Source of the DNA: Acidimicrobiaceae bacterium
Lineage (GTDB): Bacteria > Actinomycetota > Acidimicrobiia > Acidimicrobiales > Aldehydirespiratoraceae
DNA length: 41,939 bases
Direction: 5' to 3'
NCBI GenBank assembly: GCA_026706815.1
Contig: JAPOYA010000041.1
Span: forward strand, 221,928-263,866
Position 1 is the stretch's first letter, and each line of letters begins with the position of its first letter. A model generated the notes under the pieces. The model worked only from the letters and a program-made list of their open reading frames with translations, did no database searches and was not told the origin of the DNA. This document shows positions 34,532 through 41,939 of this stretch, piece by piece. The position numbers and the translations under genes were made by a program.

Positions 34532-35677
34532 ATGAAGGGCTTGATTCTCAGCGGTGGCGCCGGCAAACGCCTTCGCCCGATCACCCACACCAGCGCCAAG
34601 CAGTTGGTTCCCATAGCCAACAAGCCGATCCTGTTCTACGGCATCGAAGAGATGGCGTCTGCCGGGATCACTGACGTCGGCATCGTTATCGCGCCTACAA
34701 CCGGTGACGAGATCAAACAAGCCGTGGGCGACGGCTCGAAGTTCGGCGTGCGTGTCAGCTGGATCCACCAACGCGAACCACTAGGCCTCGCTCACTGTGT
34801 TCTTGTGGCGCGGGACTTTCTTGCAGACGACGACTTCGTCATGTACCTCGGCGACAACATGCTTGAAGCCGGACTGTCCGCCTTCGTAGAGAAATTCGCC
34901 GCAGCACGTGCCGAATCGGGCTCCGGCCGCGCCGGCAGAAGACCCGCGGCTCAGCTTCTCCTGGCCCGCGTATCGGACCCCGGCTCTTTCGGGGTCGCTG
35001 AGATCGGCTCGGACGGCCAGGTGACCCGACTGGTTGAAAAACCCGAGCAACCGCCGTCGGACCTCGCGCTGGTCGGCGTGTACCTGTTCGATCAGGCGAT
35101 TCACGAGGCGGTCAGGAACATTGAACCCTCCTCACGAGGCGAGCTCGAGATAACCGATGCCATCGACTGGCTCATCGCCCGGGGGCACCGGGTGGATCAC
35201 GAAGTTCTCAGCGGCTGGTGGATCGACACCGGGAAGAAGGACCCGCTGTTGGAGTGCAACCGGCTGGTCTTGGACACCTTCGGCCGCAGCATCGACGGGG
35301 ATGTCGACGACGTCTCCACCATCGAGGGGCAGGTGGTTCTTGAAGCGGGCGCAAAGGTCGTCAACTCCGCAGTGCGGGGACCCGCGGTCATCGGCAGTGG
35401 GACCACCGTCGAGCACAGCGATATCGGCCCCTACGTGTCGATTGCGGTCGACTGCCGGATCAGCGGCAGTGAAATAGACAACTCGGTGGTGCTGCGTCGC
35501 AGCATGGTCAGCGATATCGCACGGCTGACCGATTCGCTGGTCGGTCGTGACACGGTGCTGTCCAGAACAGTTCGGTCCGACGGGCCGGACACAGGGGAGA
35601 TGGCTGGACTTGGCGACACCGGCCCACGCGCCGTCCGGGTGATGGTCGGCGATCACTGCCGGGTAGAGATCGAGTAG
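34532..35677 (+). CDS. rmlA: Glucose-1-phosphate thymidylyltransferase, long form
   Basis: This 381-residue enzyme starts at ATG 34532, after AAGGGCG. It couples glucose-1-phosphate and dTTP to dTDP-glucose, step one of dTDP-L-rhamnose synthesis. The nucleotidyltransferase motif is LSGGAGKRLRPIT with KQLVPIANKP, followed by YLGDN with the metal Asp and the EKP sugar motif. After about residue 240 the chain continues as a left-handed beta-helix (VVNSAVRGPAVIGSGTTVEH, then SDIGPYVSI), which marks the long subgroup seen in antibiotic and deoxysugar clusters (StrD-like), rather than the 290-residue RfbA form. First gene of the rmlA-C-B-D run. Confidence 0.92.
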   Translation: MKGLILSGGAGKRLRPITHTSAKQLVPIANKPILFYGIEEMASAGITDVGIVIAPTTGDEIKQAVGDGSKFGVRVSWIHQREPLGLAHCVLVARDFLADDDFVMYLGDNMLEAGLSAFVEKFAAARAESGSGRAGRRPAAQLLLARVSDPGSFGVAEIGSDGQVTRLVEKPEQPPSDLALVGVYLFDQAIHEAVRNIEPSSRGELEITDAIDWLIARGHRVDHEVLSGWWIDTGKKDPLLECNRLVLDTFGRSIDGDVDDVSTIEGQVVLEAGAKVVNSAVRGPAVIGSGTTVEHSDIGPYVSIAVDCRISGSEIDNSVVLRRSMVSDIARLTDSLVGRDTVLSRTVRSDGPDTGEMAGLGDTGPRAVRVMVGDHCRVEIE

Positions 35678-35719
35678 CCGCAATGCCGCGGAAGTGAGCG
35701 GAGATTCTTGGAGATTCTT

Positions 35720-36289
35720 ATGGCAGCAGTCACACCATCGGAGGATATTGAGGGCGTGTTCGTGGTGCGTCCGGAAGTCATCGGCGATGAGCGGGGCGCC
35801 TTCATTGAGACGTATCGGCGCTCATGGTTTCCCGGGCAACGGGAGATGATCCAAGCCAATCGCGGTGACCGTCGGGCTGGAACGGTGGTGGGACTCCACT
35901 ATCACCTTCACCAGAGCGACTACTGGCACGTGCCGTTCGGACAGGTTCGCGTGGTGCTCCATGATCTCAGAGAGGGGAGTCCGACAGACGGGGCCACCCT
36001 CGAATACAACCTCGGCGCCTGCGCCGACGGCTCTCACTGCCACGACGGGATCTACATTCCGCCCGGAGTGGCGCATGGCTTCGCGGCTCTGACCGATTGC
36101 AGTCTCAGCTATCTCGTCGACGCCTACTACAACCCCGCTGACGAGCTCGGCGTCCGTTGGGACGACCCGCAGATCGGCGCCGACTGGATTCTCAGCGATC
36201 CGATCTTGTCCCAGCGGGACGGCAGAAACCCGCTGCGCTGCGACTTGCCGGTGAACCGCCGTCCCCACTACCGGCTACGAGCCACATAG
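35720..36289 (+). CDS. rmlC: dTDP-4-dehydrorhamnose 3,5-epimerase
   Basis: A 189-residue cupin starting at ATG 35720 with GGAG six bases upstream; an in-frame TTG at 35708 is less likely. It inverts C3 and C5 of dTDP-4-keto-6-deoxyglucose. Family signs are DERGAFIETYRRSWF, the catalytic-His segment VVGLHYHLHQSDYW, the IPPGVAHGFAAL strand with its His, the acid/base Tyr in YLVDAYYNPADE, and the final WDDPQIGADW. Length matches the family. It lies between rmlA and rmlB with short gaps, in one operon. Confidence 0.92.
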   Translation: MAAVTPSEDIEGVFVVRPEVIGDERGAFIETYRRSWFPGQREMIQANRGDRRAGTVVGLHYHLHQSDYWHVPFGQVRVVLHDLREGSPTDGATLEYNLGACADGSHCHDGIYIPPGVAHGFAALTDCSLSYLVDAYYNPADELGVRWDDPQIGADWILSDPILSQRDGRNPLRCDLPVNRRPHYRLRAT

Positions 36290-36303
36290 GAAGCCTGCAG
36301 GCC

Positions 36304-37272
36304 ATGAGACTGCTCATCACCGGGGCGGCCGGATTCATCGGGAGCAATTATCTGCGCCATGTCCTCAACACGAGCGACCATGCGGTGGTGGCATTCGACG
36401 CTTTGACCTATGCCGGAAACCTCGATTCGATCAAAGACCTGCTCGGCGATCGGGCCTCTTTCGTCCACGGTGACATCACCGATCGCTCCGCGGTCCGGTC
36501 GGCTATGGCGGACTGCGACCAGGTGGTTCACTTTGCGGCCGAATCCCATGTCGACCGCTCGATTTCAGGGCCCGACGCGTTCGTGTACACCAACTGTTTC
36601 GGCACCAGCGTGCTGTGTGATGCTGCTCGCCGGGTCGGCGTCGAGCGTTTCGTCCACGTCTCGACCGACGAGGTCTACGGTTCGGTCGAGGCCGGCTCAT
36701 CGCTGGAGACGGACGCGGTCGCGCCCCGCTCTCCGTATGCGGCCTCCAAAGCCGGATCAGACCTCATAGCCCTCAGTTACTTCAGCACCCACGGCCTGCC
36801 GGTCATCGTCACCAGGGCCTCCAACAACTACGGTCCGTTCCAGTTCCCCGAAAAAGCCATCCCGCTGTTCGCGACGAGCCTTCTCGATGGGGCTTCTGTG
36901 CCTCTGTACGGTGACGGGCTCAACATTCGCGACTGGCTCCATGTGGACGACCACTGTGCTGCAATCGACACGATTCTGAGCAAGGGCAGCTGCGGCGAGA
37001 TCTACAACGTGGGGGCCGGAAACGAGATCACCAACCGCGACCTCGCCGAACGTCTTCTCGAACTGTGCGGGCGCGACGAGTCGGCCGTCGAATACGTGCC
37101 GGACCGGCCGGGGCACGACCGTCGCTACTCTCTCGACTGCACAAAACTGCGGGCCCTCGGCTGGGCCCCTCGACAGAACCTCGCTGGGGGGCTCGCAAAG
37201 ACGGTCGATTGGTATCGCACGAACCGAGGCTGGTGGGAGGCACTCAAGAACAGGGTTGTGGAGCGGCCATGA
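36304..37272 (+). CDS. rmlB: dTDP-glucose 4,6-dehydratase
   Basis: A 322-residue extended SDR starting at ATG 36304. It converts dTDP-glucose to dTDP-4-keto-6-deoxyglucose using tightly bound NAD+. The Rossmann motif is LLITGAAGFIGSNYLRHVL, then FAAESHVDRSI, the catalytic Thr-Asp-Glu in VSTDEVYGS, the YAASKAGSD motif with Tyr and Lys, and RASNNYGPFQFPEK. The sugar-binding end has GDGLNIRDWLHVDDH. Its stop overlaps the rmlD start as ATGA. Confidence 0.94.
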   Translation: MRLLITGAAGFIGSNYLRHVLNTSDHAVVAFDALTYAGNLDSIKDLLGDRASFVHGDITDRSAVRSAMADCDQVVHFAAESHVDRSISGPDAFVYTNCFGTSVLCDAARRVGVERFVHVSTDEVYGSVEAGSSLETDAVAPRSPYAASKAGSDLIALSYFSTHGLPVIVTRASNNYGPFQFPEKAIPLFATSLLDGASVPLYGDGLNIRDWLHVDDHCAAIDTILSKGSCGEIYNVGAGNEITNRDLAERLLELCGRDESAVEYVPDRPGHDRRYSLDCTKLRALGWAPRQNLAGGLAKTVDWYRTNRGWWEALKNRVVERP

Positions 37273-38105
37273 GGATACTGGTCACCGGCGCCGGCGGACA
37301 GCTGGGAATGGACCTGGTGCCGCTGCTTCGCCCTCACGAAGCGGTGACTCCGGGCCGAAGAGAACTCGATATCACCGACCGCGCCTCGGTTCTCCGGACC
37401 CTGCGGGATTCAAAACCCGACATTGTCGTCAACTGCGCGGCGATGACCAGGGTCGACGACTGCGAATCCCAGGTCGATAGAGCCTTTGCCGTCAACTCGC
37501 TGGCAGTGGGGCATCTCGCCGAGGGCTGCCGACTCATCGGCGCGCACTTGACCACGATCTCCACCGACCATGTTTTCGACGGGACGAAACCCGGCGCCTA
37601 CAACGAACGCGATCCGCTGTCGCCCATTTCTGTCTACGGGCGGTCCAAGGCCGCAGGCGAGAGTCGGGCCGGGGGCGACGCCACGATCGTGCGCACCTCC
37701 TGGCTCTGCGGAGAGTTCGGCGCCAACATGGTGAAGACCATTCTGGGACTGCTCCGCGAAGACGCCCCTCTGCGCTTCGTCGATGATCAGATCGGACACC
37801 CGACCTTCGCCGCCGATCTCGCGCCCGTAGTTTGCGAGCTGGCGCTGCAGCGTCGTTCCGGCGTCTTCCACGTGACCAATCAGGGTGCTGTCACCTGGTT
37901 CGAGTTCGCCCGAGCGGTAGCCGCCGCGGCGGGCGCGGATCCGCGGCGCGTGGTCCCGTGTGCGACGGCCGATCTGCGACCGCTCAGGCCGGCCCCGCGT
38001 CCGGCCAATTCCGTGCTCGACAATGCCGCGCTGCGTCTAGCCGGATTCGCGCAGGCCCGGGACTTCCGAGAGCCCTTGGCCGAGCTCATCTGTCGGCTTC
38101 GCTGA
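37269..38105 (+). CDS. rmlD: dTDP-4-dehydrorhamnose reductase
   Basis: A 278-residue SDR starting at ATG 37269, overlapping the rmlB stop by four bases, so translation is coupled. It reduces dTDP-4-keto-L-rhamnose to dTDP-L-rhamnose with NADPH. Seen motifs are ILVTGAGGQLGMDL, VVNCAAMTRVDDCE, STDHVFDG, VYGRSKAAGE with Tyr and Lys of the active site, and RTSWLCGEFGANMV. The last 20 bases overlap the convergent membrane-protein gene on the other strand. Confidence 0.93.
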   Translation: MRILVTGAGGQLGMDLVPLLRPHEAVTPGRRELDITDRASVLRTLRDSKPDIVVNCAAMTRVDDCESQVDRAFAVNSLAVGHLAEGCRLIGAHLTTISTDHVFDGTKPGAYNERDPLSPISVYGRSKAAGESRAGGDATIVRTSWLCGEFGANMVKTILGLLREDAPLRFVDDQIGHPTFAADLAPVVCELALQRRSGVFHVTNQGAVTWFEFARAVAAAAGADPRRVVPCATADLRPLRPAPRPANSVLDNAALRLAGFAQARDFREPLAELICRLR

Positions 38106-39045
38106 GCGGCGACTTGCCAGAGCCCGATCCGAACAGCACGAGCACGCCGCTTGCCGCAGCCAGGAAAGTCAGCCAGACCAAGCGGTCGACGGAGCCGATC
38201 AGCACGCCGACGTCGAGCTCAAGGCCGATGAGTGGGCTGAGACCGGCGATGAGCGCCTCTCTCAGTCCAAGTCCGGAGGGAAAGAAGCCGATAGCAACGG
38301 TGAGAGCGCCGGCGACTGAAAGGGCGAGTGCTTGGCCGGGCGAGACGTCCACTCCGAGAGCGGTGACAGCCAAGCCGAGTCGCAGTGCGCTGATGATCAG
38401 CCACATGGCTTCGACTCCCAGAACCGCGAGCGCCAAGCGGGTTGAGCCGCCGCCCGGCGCAGTTTCTTTGAAGAGCTTGAGAGCGCCGACTCCCGCCGAA
38501 ACACCGGCAATTGCCGTGACGGCTCCCAGCCAAGGCGGGCCCTCGACGGCGATGGCCGATCCGCCGACGATGCCTGTGATCGAGAGCCAGCAAAGACCGG
38601 GCACCGCGCCGGCGGATATTGCCGAGCCGTAAGTGCTGCCGTCTTCTGACAGAGATCGAACCGTGACGATCAACGAACCTGGCAGCGGCAGCAGATTGGC
38701 GGCCGAAGACACTGCCGCGACCCTGAAACTCCTTGTCGTCGAGGGTTTTTGTGAAGCGATTCGAGCGGCCAGTTGATACTCGGCCGACTTCAAGGCGAGG
38801 CTCGCGGGGGCAGTGACCAGCAGCGCCACGGCCAGCGGCCACCAAGACAGTTCAGCCAATGCCAGTTCGCCGGCCCGCCAAGCCCAGACGGTCGCTCCGC
38901 TCACCCCGACTGCTGCCACAACTCCTATCGCCGTGTTGAGTCTCTTGTCCAAACGCTTAGCCCGCTGGTCAAGAAGGCGGCGAAGCACCCCACTGAGGCC
39001 CTCGGGGAGGCTAAAAGCACGGGGTCCGCGGTGCACAGACGGCAT
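38086..39045 (-). CDS. Flippase-like membrane protein (UPF0104/AglD/MprF-TM family)
   Basis: A 319-residue membrane protein starting at ATG 39045, only 24 bases from the divergent start at 39070. Eight or so hydrophobic helices are visible. Near the C-terminus GFFPSGLGLREALIAGLSPL matches the P-x-G-x-G-x-R-E signature of UPF0104 proteins, which include the membrane half of lysylphosphatidylglycerol synthases and AglD; these act in lipid or lipid-sugar transfer across the membrane. Its 3' end overlaps rmlD by 20 bases. Position next to a glycosyltransferase suggests a surface-glycan role. Confidence 0.78.
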   Translation of the reverse strand: MPSVHRGPRAFSLPEGLSGVLRRLLDQRAKRLDKRLNTAIGVVAAVGVSGATVWAWRAGELALAELSWWPLAVALLVTAPASLALKSAEYQLAARIASQKPSTTRSFRVAAVSSAANLLPLPGSLIVTVRSLSEDGSTYGSAISAGAVPGLCWLSITGIVGGSAIAVEGPPWLGAVTAIAGVSAGVGALKLFKETAPGGGSTRLALAVLGVEAMWLIISALRLGLAVTALGVDVSPGQALALSVAGALTVAIGFFPSGLGLREALIAGLSPLIGLELDVGVLIGSVDRLVWLTFLAAASGVLVLFGSGSGKSPLSEADR

Positions 39046-39069
39046 CGCCCGACGCTACCGTCGCCATCA

Positions 39070-40116
39070 ATGAAGGTGTTGATCGACGCAGTGCATCCCG
39101 CGGACGTGTGGACCCTGGGCGCCGTCGAGGACCGTCTCCTGGCTGCCGGCGAAGAGACTCTGTGGATCTCTCGCCCGGGCAAAGACTCAGTCGTCGAACT
39201 CATTGAAGCGCGCGGCAGGCCCCACATTGCGGGCCCGCGCGCGGGGACCAACGCGCTGTCGCTGGCTCGTGAGCTGCTGTCGCGAGACTGGCTGGCCTTT
39301 CGCACCGTGCGGCGGTTCAGGCCCGATGTTGTCCTGACTCGCTCGCCTGCCGGGGTTCACGCAGCCAGATTGACACGCACCCCGGTGCTGTATGACACCG
39401 ACGACGGCCATGTTGCCGGACTGCTGTTCTATGTGGCGGGCCCGTTCGCGGACGTCATCGCCGGCCCGACGGCCACCAGCCGCAGCTACGGTCCCAAGCA
39501 CCGCAAGTATCGGGGATACAAGGAGCTCTTCTACCTTCACCCCTCGCGCTTCGCTGCGGACCCGGCAATCCGCGGCGACCTCGGACTCGACGACGGAGAG
39601 AGGCTGTTCGTGCTTCGCCTGACCGCGTTCACCGCGAGCCACGACGTGTCTGAGAGGGGAATGACCCGCGAGCACATCGACCGCATCCTGAGCCGTTTGG
39701 GGGATTTCGGAACGGTGCTCGTCTCCTCTGAGCAGCCTCTGCCACCTGACTTGGCGGTGATGCAGGTGCCCACCCCCCCGGAGCGGTTCCATCATGTGCT
39801 GGCCGCGGCTGCCCTCGTGGTGGGCGACAGCCAAACGGTATGCTCGGAGGCGGGGGTGATCGGCACACCGTCGCTGCGCTACAACACTTGGGCTGGCCGG
39901 CACCCCTATCAGGTGGAGCTGCAGGAGCGTTGGGGGCTGACCAGAGCCTTTGCCCTGAGTGATGAGAGCGCCTTCTTCAACGAGCTCGACCGTGTGCTTG
40001 AGGACTTGGAGGACGTGCGGGCTGCTCACGCGCAGCGTCGACAGCGGATGCTCGAATGGTGCGATGACCCAGTCGATGACCTGACTGCCTGGATCTACGG
40101 ACTAGCGGATCGCTAG
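39070..40116 (+). CDS. DUF354 (glycosyltransferase-like) protein
   Basis: A 348-residue protein starting at ATG 39070. The opening MKVLIDAVHPADVWTLGAVE and the GT-B style order match DUF354 proteins: N-terminal half with RPDVVLTRSPAGVHAARLTR, then LYDTDDGH, and a C-terminal nucleotide-sugar-binding-like region LVVGDSQTVCSEAGVIGTPS. It is presumed to transfer a sugar during extracellular glycan synthesis. The donor and acceptor are unknown; dTDP-rhamnose from the neighbouring genes is a reasonable guess only. It converges on the SLH gene with 9 bases between the stops. Confidence 0.8.
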   Translation: MKVLIDAVHPADVWTLGAVEDRLLAAGEETLWISRPGKDSVVELIEARGRPHIAGPRAGTNALSLARELLSRDWLAFRTVRRFRPDVVLTRSPAGVHAARLTRTPVLYDTDDGHVAGLLFYVAGPFADVIAGPTATSRSYGPKHRKYRGYKELFYLHPSRFAADPAIRGDLGLDDGERLFVLRLTAFTASHDVSERGMTREHIDRILSRLGDFGTVLVSSEQPLPPDLAVMQVPTPPERFHHVLAAAALVVGDSQTVCSEAGVIGTPSLRYNTWAGRHPYQVELQERWGLTRAFALSDESAFFNELDRVLEDLEDVRAAHAQRRQRMLEWCDDPVDDLTAWIYGLADR

Positions 40117-40125
40117 AAGATCGGG

Positions 40126-41939
40126 CTATCTGCGCATCTTGGGGGGAAGACGGTCCTGCTTGTGCAGATCAGGGTGGAACGCTTCGGGGAGACCGGCGAG
40201 GCGCCAGATCAGGGTGACGGCTTCGGCTCGTGTCAACGCTGCGTCAGGAGAGAACGCGGTCGGCGAGGTGCCCGTCGTGATCCTGTGCTCCAACATCCAA
40301 CGAACCGCATCGCTGTAGTAGGAGCCCTCCTTGACGTCGTCGAAAGTCCAGTCGTCAGGCGTGACGGCGTCGACCGCGCTCGACGGGTGAAGAAGGTAGC
40401 GTCCGCCGAGATATGAGCCGAGATTCGGGCCGTCCTCGTATTCTTCGACCACTGATCTAGTGCCGGTCGTGTGCGCCACCTCGAGCACGGTGTTCTCACA
40501 GCGCGGCTCGTTGTCGCAGAGGTCGGTGGTGGCGCCGGTCGACTTGTCGGTGTATTCGGCGTGCCAGCGGGTTCCGTCGTAGTGGGTGCTCAGCGGCAGG
40601 CGGCTGACGCCGATCGCCTCGCCGTCTGCCTCTACGGTGAGCTCCCACTCACCGGGTCCGAGCTCGTCCAATGGCGTCGAGATGGCGATCAGCTCGCGGA
40701 CTCCGATCACATTGAGGCTGCTCGCATCGAAGGACCTGTGCGCCACGCAGAATTGCACCCCGGTGCCGCAGTCGTTCGGGCCGGGTGTTCCTGCGAGGCG
40801 CCAGTCGGGTGTTCCCGCGAAGCGCCAGAGGAGGGTCGACGCCTGTGCCCTCGTCAGGGTCATGTCCGGAGAGAAGGTCGTGTCTGAGGTTCCCGTGGTC
40901 ACGCCGTACTCCGCGAGCAGGTCCACTGCATCGCGATAGGGAGCGTCCTCGGCCACGTCGTCGAAGTCGACGCGTGTCTGTTCGTCTGGGCTCGGACTTC
41001 CCTCGAAGCGCCAGAGCATCTCGGCGAATTCGGCTCGGCTGATCTGCTCGTGGGGCCCGAACGTCTCTGTGGTTGCGCCTTGGGATATCTGTTCGCCGAC
41101 TGACCAGAGAACCGGCTCGTGGAAGTAGTCGCCCGGGTCGATGTCGCTGAACTCGATTACCGGTGGTGGTTCTTGCGGGTCGGTGGGTTCCAGGGGTTCT
41201 TCGGGGGGGGCGGGAGGCTCGGGATCCCCGCGGGGTTCGAGCGTCGGCTCGGGAGGCCATTCGATGGTGAATTTGAGGCCGACCGGAGGTTGGCACCCGT
41301 CAGCGGTTCGGCAGCCGTTGAGGATGGCGAAGAACAGCCAGGCGCCATAGGGTTCGCCGTCCCTCAAGAGCACTATCGACCTGTCGCCGTCATGGACGGT
41401 GATCGTGGCGAAGTTGGTGTATCCCGATGCCGGCGCTCTGTCGATGTCGATTCCGGTCAGGGAACTGATGTTCAGCGGCGATTCGCCGCGCACCGTGTAG
41501 TTGTTCAACCAGCGCGTCAGATCGGCGATCGAGTAGGAACGCGTCCACTCCGCATTGGGGTTTCGCTCACGGCCTGTCTCGGGATCGTACGCGACATCGT
41601 AGGGATCAGGTTTCTCCACCAGGAACGGCAGATCGATGCCGCCCGTCCAGACGTCGGAGGGCACCGCAGTGTGCCCGCCATTGCTCGAGGAGTAGAAGGC
41701 CTGCGCGATTCGGGGTTCGTACAGTGCTGGATCCGCGCTGTCGTCGGTTTCCCCGGTTTCTTCTCCGTTCGGGTCTGCGTCGTCGCCCGCTCCGGTCGCG
41801 GGACCGCCTTCGGCGCCGTCCTCGCCGTCCTCGCTGTCCTCGCCGTCCTCGGACACGTCGGCCGGGCCGGCCGGCGCTGCGTCTGACTCTGGGTCCTCGG
41901 CTGCTTCTGATTCGAGTTCTGATTCGACTTCGGCCTGGT
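40126..41939 (-). CDS. SpoIID/LytB-domain protein with SLH repeats (5' end outside window)
   Basis: About 604 codons are visible and the frame is open to the right edge, so the start and any signal peptide are missing. A Glu/Asp-rich low-complexity linker (EDGEDSEDGEDGAEGG) comes first. Next is a SpoIID/LytB-like segment: AFYSSSNGGHTAVPSDVW, DPYDVAYDPETG and WTRSYSIADLTRWL. A Pro-rich spacer leads to three SLH units: YFHEPVLWSVGEQISQGAT with FGPHEQISRAEFAEMLWRF; YRDAVDLLAEYGVTTGTSD with FSPDMTLTRAQASTLLWRF; and a third YYSDAVRWMLEHRITTGTSP with LTRAEAVTLIWRLAG. An insert of about 130 residues with four Cys separates units two and three. The protein is probably anchored to the cell wall outside the membrane. 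SpoIID acts on peptidoglycan glycan strands; whether this one is active is not known. Confidence 0.85.
   Translation of the reverse strand, partial: QAEVESELESEAAEDPESDAAPAGPADVSEDGEDSEDGEDGAEGGPATGAGDDADPNGEETGETDDSADPALYEPRIAQAFYSSSNGGHTAVPSDVWTGGIDLPFLVEKPDPYDVAYDPETGRERNPNAEWTRSYSIADLTRWLNNYTVRGESPLNISSLTGIDIDRAPASGYTNFATITVHDGDRSIVLLRDGEPYGAWLFFAILNGCRTADGCQPPVGLKFTIEWPPEPTLEPRGDPEPPAPPEEPLEPTDPQEPPPVIEFSDIDPGDYFHEPVLWSVGEQISQGATTETFGPHEQISRAEFAEMLWRFEGSPSPDEQTRVDFDDVAEDAPYRDAVDLLAEYGVTTGTSDTTFSPDMTLTRAQASTLLWRFAGTPDWRLAGTPGPNDCGTGVQFCVAHRSFDASSLNVIGVRELIAISTPLDELGPGEWELTVEADGEAIGVSRLPLSTHYDGTRWHAEYTDKSTGATTDLCDNEPRCENTVLEVAHTTGTRSVVEEYEDGPNLGSYLGGRYLLHPSSAVDAVTPDDWTFDDVKEGSYYSDAVRWMLEHRITTGTSPTAFSPDAALTRAEAVTLIWRLAGLPEAFHPDLHKQDRLPPKMRR
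40782..40829. repeat. 24-bp tandem duplication inside the SLH gene
   Basis: Two adjacent 24-bp copies (40782-40805 and 40806-40829) of CGGGTGTTCCTGCGAGGCGC followed by CAGT differ at three positions. They encode the doubled RFAGTPDW/RLAGTPGP after the second SLH unit. It is an in-frame slippage duplication. Confidence 0.75.

Overview
The window looks like a piece of a high-GC actinobacterial chromosome, most likely an Acidimicrobiia-type genome. The reasons are GC-rich third codon positions, a DUF222/13E12 HNH protein, a PhyH oxygenase, an enoyl-CoA hydratase with a dienoyl-CoA reductase, and an SLH-anchored SpoIID-like protein. This is inferred from gene content only; no marker gene was compared. 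The first 53 bases are a pure G run and look like an assembly or sequencing artefact.

Layout. 54-910: a minus-strand PhyH oxygenase, broken by one frameshift and without a visible start, followed by a possible 28-residue membrane peptide. 1059-1133: tRNA-Pro(GGG). 1192-3683: a Cache-type lipoprotein divergent from an ERG4/ERG24-type sterol reductase-like membrane protein. 3726-9519: an accessory block with a DUF222-HNH protein, a GIY-YIG (MUG113-type) protein whose C-terminal domain is displaced by +1, an SDR remnant, and a 1050-residue sacsin-type ATPase plus DUF3883 nuclease-like protein that resembles anti-phage proteins. 9725-20040: mostly housekeeping metabolism: a TIM-barrel isomerase, an enoyl-CoA hydratase/dienoyl-CoA reductase pair, a TauE/SafE permease, SelO, a CopA-type ATPase, a DadA-type oxidoreductase and leucyl aminopeptidase.

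20053-30113 is the most distinctive locus. It encodes a 3238-residue type I polyketide synthase with the order KS-AT-DH-MT-(structural KR)-ER-KR-ACP-KS. The second KS is followed by both linkers that normally flank an AT, but the AT itself is missing. A stand-alone acyl carrier protein with an unusual SSS motif follows, with its own promoter and a palindrome over the -35 box. The KR catalytic tyrosine is a histidine. One reading is a fully reducing, C-methylating lipid synthase that hands its chain through an AT-less terminal KS to the free ACP. No thioesterase or phosphopantetheinyl transferase is in view.

30135-40116: a conserved unknown protein under a strong promoter with a perfect palindrome in its spacer, a sirtuin followed by a rhodanese-MoeB fusion in reversed domain order, and a cell-surface polysaccharide block. 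That block has a Wzx-like flippase, rmlA-rmlC-rmlB-rmlD for dTDP-L-rhamnose, an UPF0104/AglD-type membrane protein and a DUF354 glycosyltransferase. 40126-41939: a SpoIID/LytB-SLH surface protein cut by the window edge.

The first 6.4 kb holds three probable single-base frame disruptions, each at a short homopolymer; the rest of the window reads cleanly. That pattern should be settled by read-level checks before these genes are called pseudogenes.
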